DNA of 64,000 bases from Eublepharis macularius (lineage: Eukaryota; Chordata; Lepidosauria; Squamata; Eublepharidae), in contig NC_072800.1 of NCBI RefSeq assembly GCF_028583425.1, positions 89,914,501 through 89,978,500 of the forward strand, in the 5' to 3' direction. This document shows positions 44,685 through 55,100 of this stretch, in pieces. Under the pieces are notes generated by a model that was not told the DNA's origin, did no database searches, and saw only the letters and a program-made list of their open reading frames with translations. Each line of letters begins with the position of its first letter. Within the stretch, counting starts at the first letter, position 1. The translations under genes and the position numbers were made by a program.

Positions 44685-44935
44685 CTGTGGTTTAACAAAG
44701 TTTGGGACCAGTATTACATGGAGAAGGTAACATATCAAATCTGTTGTTCTGAATCGCCAATGATACAATCAGACTTTTGGGAAGACTGGCTTCCAGTACT
44801 AGATCATTTGATTACAGAAGACATTGGTCCCAGCAAAAAATATCCAATAGACCCTTTCTTATTGTAACCTTAATAGTGTGAAACTTTTGGTTCTCCAAAT
44901 ATGTACGTTTTATTGTAGACTACATGTAGGCACTT

Positions 44936-44981
<46 letters not shown>

Positions 44982-45081
44982 TGTTTTACCAATTTACCTG
45001 TACTGTTAAAACTTGTTTACTTTTGTTTACTGTTGATAAATTTGTTAAATCAAAAAATTGTTGAAAAATAAAAAATGTTGT
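44685..45081 (+). mobile_element. 5'-truncated L1-like LINE with 17-bp target duplication
   Basis: AGAAAGGGGTGCCAGCT is repeated exactly at 44668-44684 and 45082-45098. The insert encodes a LINE-like C-terminal stretch (FWEDWLPVLDHLITE) and ends with ttgttgaaaaataaaaaatg. A (CT)n tract at 44939-44976 is inside. The open frame starting at 44556 joins host and element sequence and is not a gene. Confidence 0.85.
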
Positions 45082-46034
45082 AGAAAGGGGTGCCAGCTTA
45101 ACTCTCCCCCCCTGCCCCCGCACACACACACACAACTTCAATCTACAAATGCCAAGCTACAAGCCAATACAAAAATGTCATTTATTCTAATCGTCCGTTA
45201 GTTATATACATATATACATTCATGCAAAAAAAAAATTCTACAAACACCAGCACAAGGTCAGTCTTTTTAATACAGTGCAAAATCTCCTTCCAGAAGGGGG
45301 GGGGGGGGGAAAGGACCTCTTTTCCACAGAGTTTGAAACATCTTTGGCTTCAAAATAAAGGGGACGGGTGCTTGCTGCAGATGCTCGTCTTTCAGGTAAC
45401 TTTAAATGCTAATATTTATTCTGGATAAATTTGGTGGCTTTTGTTTGGAAAGTTGTCTTGGCCTGTATAAGCAAGGTGGAAAGGGGTGGAGAGAGCAGGT
45501 GACGGAGGATTTCCTGTTTTGTCTTGTTTTTTAAATAAGACACCTTCATGTTAGTTTGCCCTTTACTGATGTGCCCTTAACTCTGCCCTTTCTCCCCAAA
45601 GCAGAGAACTCTCTCTTACCAACTGGATTTTAAAAAGATGTCTTGCTACGTGTAGGTGGGTATATTAGGAGCCAGTGAAGCCCTACCACACCAAAGACAG
45701 GACAGTGCCTTTATCACATACATTTCTCACTCAGGCAGCAGAATTGTGTCTGGGCTACGCCATTCCATACTGCAGGCTCATAGGATGAACATCAAACCCT
45801 GCTATGTAACTCAGCCTTCTTCCTGACACACTAGCTTTCTCTGTGCAGGGTATTCTTTTGCATGGAACAGAACTCAATCATATAAGCTTTCCCTGAGACT
45901 TATCATCTCAGTGTAACTAAAGCCCAAATGTCCACTATTTGCTCATTCTGACAGTCTGCATCTTCCCCATTAGGTAGTAAAACACAGCCTTTAAGAGAAA
46001 CCTCCAAATCCTTGAACTCTTTCTTTTGCTCTCT

Positions 46035-46420
46035 AAAATGTGTGTGTTATGTGCTGTCAAGTCGTCTCCCACCTATGGCGACCCTATGAATGAAAGACCT
46101 CCAAAACGTCCTATCCATTAACAGACTTGCTCAGATCCTGCAAAATGGAAGACATAGCTTCTTTTATTGAGTCCAGCCATCTCGTTTTAGGCCTTCCACT
46201 TTTCCTAGCATTATTGACTTTTCCAGAGAATCTTGTCTTCTCATGATGTGACCAAGGTATGAAAGCCTCAGTGTTGTCATTTTAGCTTCTCAGGAAAATT
46301 CAGGCTTGATTTGATCTAGTGCCCACTTATTTGTCTTTTTGGCTGTCCGTGGTATCCGCAAAACTCTCCTCCAGCACCACATTTCAAATTTCATTTCACC
46401 ATTTGATTCCCTCTTCTGTT
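46035..46420. repeat. Interspersed repeat of uncertain class
   Basis: It reads tgtgctgtcaagtcgtctcc, tatggcgaccctatgaatga, ccatctcgttttaggccttc, tctcatgatgtgaccaaggt and ctcctccagcaccacatttc. I recognise it as a dispersed amniote repeat, probably a LINE-derived fragment, but cannot name the family. Confidence 0.5.
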
Positions 46421-46635
46421 GGGGTGGCAAGTGGGAATTTGCTTAAGGAGGAAATCTGCAAAGTTGCTGAGTGGAAACGGGGGGGGGGGAATCCAAATCC
46501 AAACCCCCTGAAAATTCAAATCCCTGATTTCAGTAAATCTAAGTGCAGCAGGATTTGACTCCAGCGGTACCTTTAGAGACCAAAAAGACTCAAATCCACC
46601 GGATTCAAATGCTGTTTTTTTTTTTTACTGCAGAC

Positions 46636-46956
46636 CAGGGCTTTTTTTCAGCTGGAACGTGGTGGAACGGAGTTCTGGCACCTCTTGAAAATGGTCACAT
46701 GACCAGTGGCCCCGCCCCCTGATCTCCAGACAGAAGGGAGTTTAGATTGCCTTCTGCGCTAGCGGCGCAGAGGGCAATCTAAACTCCTCACTGTCTGGAG
46801 ATCGGAGAGGGGGGGCAGGGGCACTGGTCATGTGACCATTTTCACCGAGGGCGATTTAAACTTTAAAAAAACTCCCCCCTTGTTCCAGCTGACCCAAAGT
46901 GACGTCATTGTGCGGTCCTGAGTTCCACCACCTCTTTTCCCAGAAAAAAAGCCCTG
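46636..46956. mobile_element. hAT-type MITE, family A, longer subtype
   Basis: 321 bp, with duplication CTGCAGAC/CTGCTGAC. The right half carries extra sequence (gacccaaagtgacgtcattg) shared only with the 58-kb copy. These two define a longer subtype. Confidence 0.87.
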
Positions 46957-47594
46957 CTGCTGACCAACACAGCTATTTACCCAAAACTTTCAAGCGAATT
47001 GCTAATAACCAAATGTGTGTGTGTGTATGTGTGTTGGGGAGGGGGGGACAATTAAAATAAATTTCATGTTTGAATATGAGCAAGTTCCTACATATGAAAA
47101 GTTAACCTATCAGGGAGAAAGATCATTTCTGACATGCTAGCTTTCTTCAAGCAGGGAAGAAGGCTGTAGCAAGTGCTTGCTTTCCCTTTAGAATTATCTG
47201 TAAGCCTCACAGGGCAAGATTTTTTTTATTAAGATGAAATATGGGGGAAAGGCAGAGACAAGTAGACTGAGTGCACATATTAAAGCTGGGAGTTCATAAA
47301 TATCTGGGGAGAGGGCAAAGATTTTGACACTAAAGGAAGGTGGCACAGACCCGTCTTTGTACGTCCTGGCAGACTACCACACATCCTGAAATCTGTGCAG
47401 TCTAACCGCTCCAAACAGCATTGAAAGTTCACACAATAAAAACAAACTTGTTCCCATAAAAATTATCAAAAGGGTTCACAAACGTGAAAGGCTGGCTTCT
47501 ATCACAACACATTAAGTAGCAGAATATACAACGCAGCGGAGGCTGAAGGAGGCTTGCCTTCTAGTTACAATATTCAAAAATGCATGCTCGGAAA

Positions 47595-47822
47595 TTAAAA
47601 CGGGGAGCACAGATCAGCCATGTACCCCGACGAGAGTCCGCGAGGCAGAGAACCCGCTCTACTCTGTGGCTGTAGGGACGGGGATGGTTCGTCTTTAACA
47701 TTATTAACAAACGTGTTCTTTCCAGAGTTGAGGGAGTGTTCCTGAAGCATGTCCCGAATAAAGTCCAAGGTATAAGATAAAGGGCCTAGTTCTGAGGTGG
47801 TAAGCCCACACCTGGACACTAT
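47595..47822 (-). CDS. Unassigned minus-strand open frame ending in CSPF, possible terminal exon
   Basis: A minus-strand frame of about 74 codons, with no recognised repeat, ends in a TAA at 47597-47595. It reads as a plausible protein tail: a short amphipathic stretch (LDFIRDMLQEHSL), a KDEPSPSLQPQSR segment and a serine/glycine-rich end. An AG (catag, near 47824) could serve as acceptor, but its pyrimidine tract is weak. It lies 3.1 kb downstream of the SEC22C stop on the same strand. It could be an alternative last exon, an exon of another gene, or a chance frame in a long 3' UTR. I do not recognise the product. Confidence 0.3.
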   Translation of the reverse strand: MVSRCGLTTSELGPLSYTLDFIRDMLQEHSLNSGKNTFVNNVKDEPSPSLQPQSRAGSLPRGLSSGYMADLCSPF

Positions 47823-48045
47823 GATTCAGACTTTAGAAAGGATGACTGAACAGGACTGAACCACCCACTATACAAAAAAAAAAAATCCCTGCACATAGAA
47901 GATTAAAGGAGAAGTTTTCTACTTTAGCCTTTGCTCCAAAGCAGAAATTATAAATATGTTCTTTTTCTTTTGTTGCACAGCAATACAACCCAGAAAGTCA
48001 GAATTAGGCCAGTGTCATTCCAGTGCATTTCAGCTGCTTCCATAG

Positions 48046-48300
48046 GAGCCAGTTTGTAGTAGTGGTTAAGAGCGTGGGACTCTATAATCTGGAGAGCTGG
48101 GTTTGATTCCCCACTCCTCCACTTGAAGCCAGCTGGGTGACCTTGGGTCAGTCACAGCTCTCTCAGAGCTCTCTCAGCCCCACCCACCTCACAGGGTGTT
48201 TTGTTGTGGGGATAATAATGGCATACTTTGTAAACCACTCTGAGTGGGCATTAAGTTGTCCTGAATGGCGGTATATAAATCGAATGTTGTTATTATTATT
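48046..48300 (+). mobile_element. tRNA-headed reptile SINE, full length
   Basis: It runs from taggagccagtttgtagtag to ggcggtatataaatcgaatg with a gttattatt tail. If the SEC22C transcript reaches 45 kb, this copy lies inside its 3' UTR in antisense. Confidence 0.86.
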
Positions 48301-48764
48301 ATACTGATTTTACTGTTTTTAATGCTTACTATGTTTTGTTGTTAGAAAATTATTTCTGAAGATATTAGGGTATGGGAGGGGGGGTCTTGCTTAACGTTTG
48401 TAATCTAAGCAAGGAAACTTTTGATTGAGGGGTGGGATAAAATTAAGGCTACTATTATGCTTTATGTAGAGTTTCTTCAGTGATTCCCAAACTGCATGCA
48501 GGAAAGAAGTTGGGGTGTGCTGTGCAAGCATGGCCACACCCTTGAATCATGAATGACCAGGCAAAAGGGGAAGAGAGGACACCAGGAGGCAATATTCACT
48601 CTGCTGTCCCAAGGATGGTTCTACAAGATAGGAGGGGGTATAGTAAACCCCTGGGAGGAGATGGCACTTGATTTACATACAAGAGGACATTTAGTGGGTG
48701 AAGCCTGCTGCAAAGAAGGGCACAAGGCCAGTTTGGCCAGGGATCCTGAAGGTCTTTTGCCATC

Positions 48765-48905
48765 TTCTGGGCATGGAGCAGGGGTCACTGGGTGAGTGTG
48801 TGGTGGGGGGAAGGTAGTTGTGAATTTCCTGCATTGTGCTGGGGGTTGGACTAGATGACCCTGGAGACCCCTTCCAACCCTACGATTGGATGATGCTACG
48901 AGGTA
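48765..48905 (+). mobile_element. CR1 LINE 3' end
   Basis: It has gtgaatttcctgcattgtgc, tgggggttggactagatgac and ccccttccaaccctacgatt, ending in a diverged attctatg-like terminus. Confidence 0.75.
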
Positions 48906-49299
48906 CCCTTACGCAAGCACCAAAAAAGACCAAACCACCAAGTCAGCCCCTGCTACGATGTCGCTTTTTGATCAGACAAACTCACAGGGGTTGATGCAAA
49001 TAAAAAATTCAGCTAATTCGAAAGTTCTTTTGATCTAATAAGAGCAATCTGATTTTTTTTTTTTTAAAGACACTTTGGCCAATGTTGGCTGGGAACACCC
49101 TCTATGTGGGGCAATGCCAGCCCTGCGAAATTGATGCACTCTGCCCCAGCAGTAAAACAGGAGACAGTTTGAAAGGAAAAAGACCTCGAGACTCTACCAG
49201 TATGACCAAAGTTCACCCCAGCTCCTTCGCTATGCACTTTAAATGTGTGACAAAGGTTTCAGGTTTGTGACGTGCTCACAAGTCATGTGCCACAGAACC

Positions 49300-50934
49300 T
49301 GGTTTTTTTTTTTCTTTCAAATAAATAAATAAGAGAAAGCCAGGATTGGCAGAAATCTATGGAAGCACTGGTGACCGAGCCACAGTAAAGTAGTGTTTAC
49401 AATGAATACGCAAGCTGCTGACTTGAACTGGAGGAATGCCTTTATGGAGATCAAATGTGCTCAGCTGGGGTATCTGATCCTTGCAGTGTCCACGACACTT
49501 CCTCCATCACCTGACTGAAACCTCAGGGTGACGTGCCTAGGGGAAAGGTGTATCGTAGGCTGAAAGCCACCTCCCTCCTGAAGCTCCACCCGTACAGAGC
49601 TCTCCATCGCCATGTTCAGCCTCCAAGGACTTCTATCCATGTGTACACGTAGCACAGGGCTGAGCACTGAATAAGGCGTCCTGGAAACTCTCACCAGGGT
49701 GCACCCTAGGAGACGTCTCCCACCTTTGTAGCTCGTCAGGGGGCTGCTCTCTTGGCCTTGCGCCTAGAACGTGGCCACAACTCCTCCATTCCTAATAGGC
49801 ATGAGGCATGCAAACCGGGCCTCAGCATTCAAGAACGTCTGAATCGGACACTTATCACCTCTACCTTGGTCACCGTAATGACCTACCATTTCAATCTGGC
49901 TTTGTTGCAAACACACGTATCAAAACCAGAAGCGTCTCAGCTGGTTAGAGATGCTACTGTTAACGGGTCTAAGAACCAACTGGCTCCATGAGCAGAAGTG
50001 GCATGGCACAAACCCTGCCTGACCGTACTACTTCGGCCAGCAGAAAGGGGGATCCACTCGTTTGAAAGTCTCCCACCTAAAAAAGAAAAAAAGGCAAACT
50101 AAGGAGAGAGCTAACCTTTCCCCTCAGGTGCTAGCTTTCTACCTACATGGGTGCTTTCGATGGAAAAGGGATTCAAATACACCACCCCTTAACTGCGGCC
50201 TGAAGCGGCACAATCTAAAAAGTGCTTTGCTATTCCACACAACGTGCACTGGATGGTCCTGGATGGACTCTGTGTAAGCCCTGCAGACGGCAGACAGGAG
50301 CAGTAAACGTGACATAGTCCTTACAAAGGGATAACGTAGATGTTTTTGTGCAAAGAAGCACCCAACTTCTACAGACTTCGGTTCTTAGGACTGTGCGACG
50401 TGGAGAGCTAGTAAGACAAGCCCCTTCAGTTCGATGTCCTTAGGCGCTAGTACAAGTTTGACCAAATCAGCACCCATCTGCTGAGCTCACGCATCAACAG
50501 CTGTCACTGTGAGGTTTCCTTTTGTCTTCCCCTAAATCGCACTGACGCTTGCTGCATGTGTGTCATCCAGAAGCGCTGGTTCTTTTTAACTTACTCTTCA
50601 CTTTCTGGGACAGATGATTCACTCCTTTTAGAAGCCAAGAGGTCACCTTGCGGAGTCCCTTAGTAGGCCCAGATCAGCTTAGTTTCAGAGCATCCTCCCA
50701 TCTACACGCATTAATCTGTAGCGCATTGGTGTGCTGAGGATCCACCTTCCGTTCCCTTTCCGCCCTGCGAAATTATGACCAATTTATGCTATAAAACCCA
50801 CTCTCGAGAGAGAGAATGAATCATGGCTTTAAAAAAAAATCCCGCCCTGCAGTGTAGGCTGCTGCCAAGCAGCATTAAAAATCACTCCCGCCCCCAGGTT
50901 TTTAAAAACCGCAACAGGAATTCCGTAGCCGTTT
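49300..50934 (-). other. SEC22C: Probable proximal 3' UTR of SEC22C
   Basis: About 1.6 kb directly after the SEC22C stop codon is free of recognised repeats and of long open frames on the gene strand, as expected for the 3' end of a vertebrate transcript. I see no clear minus-strand AATAAA here. A candidate (TTTATT on the + strand at about 45180) lies far downstream, beyond a SINE, a hAT element and a CR1 tail. The true 3' end is therefore unknown; this is inference from position only. Confidence 0.5.
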
Positions 50935-51135
50935 TCATACTCCGCAGTCCGGCTGCTTCTCCACGACTTGCCGCGTGAGTATCTGATGCGAAGAAAGAGA
51001 CGCCACCCCTATGTGGAAAAGGATTTGCCAGACGTTCCTTAATCCGTACAGGTAGATGTTGCATAGACAGATGGTGACGAAAAGCACAAAGACCTTGACC
51101 CTCCTCGCCGAACTGTAGAACAGGTAAAGGTAGCA
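50935..51135 (-). CDS. SEC22C: SEC22C terminal coding exon E (membrane segments 2 end, 3 and 4, stop)
   Basis: The acceptor is ctcttgcag at 51137-51136. The exon encodes 66 residues and the TGA stop at 50937-50935. It starts with CYLYLFYSSARR, then the hydrophobic VFVLFVTICLCNIYLYGL and VWQILFHIGVASLSS segments, and ends with QILTRQVVEKQPDCGV. An open frame continues upstream to 51189, but the sequence left of the acceptor is intron. Confidence 0.96.
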   Translation of the reverse strand, partial: CYLYLFYSSARRVKVFVLFVTICLCNIYLYGLRNVWQILFHIGVASLSSHQILTRQVVEKQPDCGV

Positions 51136-52137
51136 CTGCAAGAGGGACGAGAGCATCAAAGAGAACTTCAGCTTCACACCTCGGCACAAGGATGGATATC
51201 AGTTACATAAACAAGTGTTTTAAACAAGATTGCCAGGTCCACATATAACAAACGTCCGAGGGCGAGTTAAACAATCTCCAATCAGTGAAACATTTTCCAA
51301 TGACACATTTGCCCGCAGAAAATTTTCTGCCCCACCTATGTAAATATACAGTGCAATTCTAAGAAGAGCTACTCCAGTCTACGTCCATTGAAATCAATGG
51401 GCTTAGAACGGAAGTAACTCTTTTTAGGACTGCCCTGTGAATCTGTGTATCTACAGTTGTCAGTACTATTGCGCTGCGAATCAATCGCATTAAGACGGGC
51501 TAAATGTGGGATAGGAAGCAACGGCACTCCAGTGCTGATACACGGTCCAGGCTCATACACGGTGTGTTTACTTCTTCTGCTAACATAGTTAAAATCTTGC
51601 TAAGCTCATTTAAATATTTAACTTATTTTCTGATGCACTTTTCCCAGAAAACCCAAATCACTGCCTCGGATTTGTGTGATCATTTGAACATGGGCCGCTC
51701 CACTAGCCGTAGTCAGAGTCCATCAAACCATGCTCAGAAACCACGGTATGAAAATTGTGGTCTTAACTAATTTTGCATGAGTTACCAATGCAGGCGTCAC
51801 CCCTTGGCTCCTAGCAATGCTCTCGTACACTCCCAGTCTACAGAGATGCCTAGCCAGAGAGAAGGCAATGCAAGCAGCATTTGATGTAGTGGTTAAGAGC
51901 ACGGGACTCTAATCTGGAAAGCTGTGTTTGATTCCTCACTCCTCGAAGCCAGCTGGGTGACCTTGGGCCAGTCACAGCTCTCTCAGAACTCTCTCAGCCC
52001 CACCCACCCCACAGGGTGTTTCTTGTTGTGGGGATAATAATAACGTACTTTGTAAACCGCTCTGAGTGGGTGTTAAGTCGTCCTGAAGGGCGGTATATAA
52101 ATCGAATGTTGTTGTTGTTATTGTCAAAGCAAACCAG

Positions 52138-52190
<53 letters not shown>

Positions 52191-55100
52191 TTCTATTTGT
52201 ATTCTGCCCTCCCCGCACCAGCAAGCTCAGGGCGGATTCCAATTAATACAATAAAATGAAATACAGTATCTTTAAAACCAATAAAACATCTTAAATATTT
52301 TTTAAAAATTAAATATTTTAAAACGTACTTAAGATTGTGAATGATGGTTAGCCAAATTCTGATTTCACATCCTAACCAGTTAAAATAAACCCTGGTTTCT
52401 TGTTACAGCTGAACAGAGCCTCGGTTTCACACCAGATTAATAACTGAGATATCTAAAGGGGTATTGGACTCTGTAAATGCCCTCTCAAATAATTTGATGT
52501 AAAAATGTTTTTACTGGTCTAGAAACACTGGCAGAGATTGGGAGAAAACTGATTTTAAGACATGGATGGATGCACTGTAACATGAGGATAAACCAGTCAC
52601 TAAAGTGGCCGATTTTATTCCACCGATAATTAGATTTCAAATTAAAACACAACGTAAAGCTTGAAGCCATTTATACTGGATGTTACCAATATGCAGATGA
52701 CACCCAGCTCTATATCTCACTATCCAGGTCCCCTTAGGATGCAGTAGAAATCTCAGATCACTGCCCAACAGCTGTAGTGAAATGGCTAAAAATGAACCAA
52801 TTGAAATTGAACCCAGACAAGACTGAAGTGATGCTTGTTGAGAAGGCAGAGATCTTGAAGGACATTGTACCCCCCCCCACTTTTGATGGAGTTTGTCTGA
52901 CCCTTGCAGACTCGGTTAAGAGCCTAGGGGTTATACTGGATCCAGCACTACTACTAGAACAAGTTAAGGCAGCTGCAAAAACCGCTTTTGACAACCTCAC
53001 TGTAGCCGGGAAGATGGCTTCTTACCTCGACACGGCCGACCTGGCCACCTGGATCCATGCTATGGTAACATCAAGACTTGACTATTGTAATGCTCTATAC
53101 ATTGGTCTCCCATCTAAGTTAACTAGGAGGCTCCAACTGGTGCAAAATGCTGCAGTGCGACTGCTATCAGGAGCGAGCAGGAGCATGAACGTCACTCCCA
53201 TCCCACAGTCGCTCCATTGGCTACCCATCAGTTACCCTGCTCAGTTCAAGGTATCGGTTATCACTTACAAAGCTCTTCACGGCCTCGGGCCGGCATACCT
53301 ACAGGACCACCTCCCTCCTTATGTTCCACCTCGGCAGCTTCACTCATCTGAACAGGATCTCTTACAGGTGCTACCCTGAACATGGGCGAAATCAACAGCA
53401 GCCCATACAAGGGCTTTCTCTGTGGTGGCCCCTACCTTGCAGAGCAGCCTGCCTGAGGAGGTCAGGAGAGATCCAACTCTCCTAGCTTTCTGCAAACAAT
53501 GCAAAACTGAATTATAAAAAAAGGCTTTTGTATTGTAGGGAGGGTCTCTAAGATGCTTTGCTAGTGAGTTAGGGACCATAGACTTCACCATTATGTTGCC
53601 TTACGTTGTCTTAAGTATGTGCTCCTATGAGCTACTTGTCCTCCATGCGGTCTAATGTCAGTTCTAGAATTGCTTATGCTCCGTTTTAGCATTTGTTCAA
53701 CTCTGTGTTGCAGGGGTGGGGAACCTTTTTTCGGCCAAGGGCCAATTGGGATATTTATAACATCATTCACGGGCCATACAAAATTATCAACTTAAAAATT
53801 AGCCTGCTATATTTGGTCAAACATTTAATTAACTCACCCCTAATGCGATGGCTGGAACTGCTTCTCTTTGGTCACTTTCTCTTCACAGTGGCAAAAACTG
53901 GAGTGTCTGCTGGAAGCTACTTTCAGGGGCTACAAACTGACCTTCCCAATGTCCAATACCCACCTAGCACACGAAGCAATAGGCACAGCCTAATTGCTTC
54001 TGCGCCACGTGTTTTGCGGTGCTGCCGCCAGGCCGGGCCGGGGGCGCAAGCGCACGAAGCAACAGGCACAGCCTGGCTGCCTCTGTGCTGCGCAGCCCAT
54101 GGTGCTGGTGCCAGGTCAGGCTGGGGGGTCGTCGGGGGCTGGCATGGGCCACAGCGCCTCCTTCAGACAGCTGCGCTCGAGGCGGCTGCTGGCCCTGCCT
54201 TAATGGATGCACCAGCCCTACAGGCCAGACCAAATGATTTCGCGGGCCATATCCAGCCCGCAGGCAGTACGTTCCCCACCCCTGCTGTATTGGATTCTTG
54301 CTAATGCTATATCTTTGTAAAATTGTGTTTATTTACCCTATGGCACTGTTTATGCAAATGTCCTTGAAACTGACTGTACTGCTTTCACACTGTGTAATCC
54401 ACCTTGAGTCTCAGTGAGAAAGGTGGACTATAAATGACATAAATAAATAAATAAAATATTGAAATACAGACCACAGTTTTTTCTGTACTAAAACTGGGGT
54501 GAGACAAACGCCCCGCCAAAATATTGAGAAAGTAGGCATCTTACTTACCAACAAGAAGCAAGCTACAAAAGGTGTGAGAAATGCTATTATATTTCCAATT
54601 CCTTGGCGATCCTCCTGTGGAAAGATGGAATTTGGAGGTCAAATTCATTCGTCTTTGCACATAAGCAAACAAAAACATACTTGACAAGCTCGACTGCCCA
54701 CCACCCCTGGGTTAGAAGGCCAACCTAAACATGCAGGAGAATGAGGGATGGACTAGGCAGCTGCGTCAGCTGCACTGGCTACCGGTGGAGTACCAGATCA
54801 GGTTCAAGGTTTTGGTAATAACCTATAAAGCCCTGCGCGGACTGGGAGCTGCGTATCTGCGGGACTTCCTCTCCCCATACGAACCCCAGATGACTCTTCG
54901 TTCCAGCGATAAACATCTACTAAGGGTCCCTGGCCCCAGGGAGGCCCGCCTGGCATTGACCAGGGCCAGGGCCTTTTCGGTCCTGGCCCCAGCCTGGTGG
55001 AACGCACTGATGAGACCAGGGCTCGGCAGGACTTGTTATCCTTTCGCCGGGCCTGCAAGACGGAGCTGTTCCACCAGGCGTATGGGCGGTGCTAGGCGGA

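Larger units (their letters stand above)
45160..47594. other. Possible downstream flank or distal 3' UTR of SEC22C
   Basis: Mostly single-copy sequence with a dispersed repeat (46035-46420) and a hAT MITE (46636-46956). On the minus strand AGAATAAATGAC near 45180 is a good polyadenylation signal followed by a T-rich stretch. Which transcript, if any, ends here cannot be told from sequence. Confidence 0.3.

Noticed and set aside
44556-44867. 103-residue plus-strand frame
   Set aside because: It joins host sequence to a 5'-truncated L1-like insertion marked by a 17-bp duplication.
44939-44976. (CT)n as a promoter-associated GAGA tract
   Set aside because: It lies inside the L1-like insertion and is simple microsatellite growth.
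1-45000. VIPR1 exons, expected next to SEC22C from human gene order
   Set aside because: No frame with class B receptor motifs (for example the NGEVQ-type C-terminal block) was seen. Short exons could be missed by eye, so absence is not proven.
53693-54304. 203-residue plus-strand frame
   Set aside because: It lies in the hAT element 53711-54284, with alanine/glycine-rich low-complexity composition in several frames.
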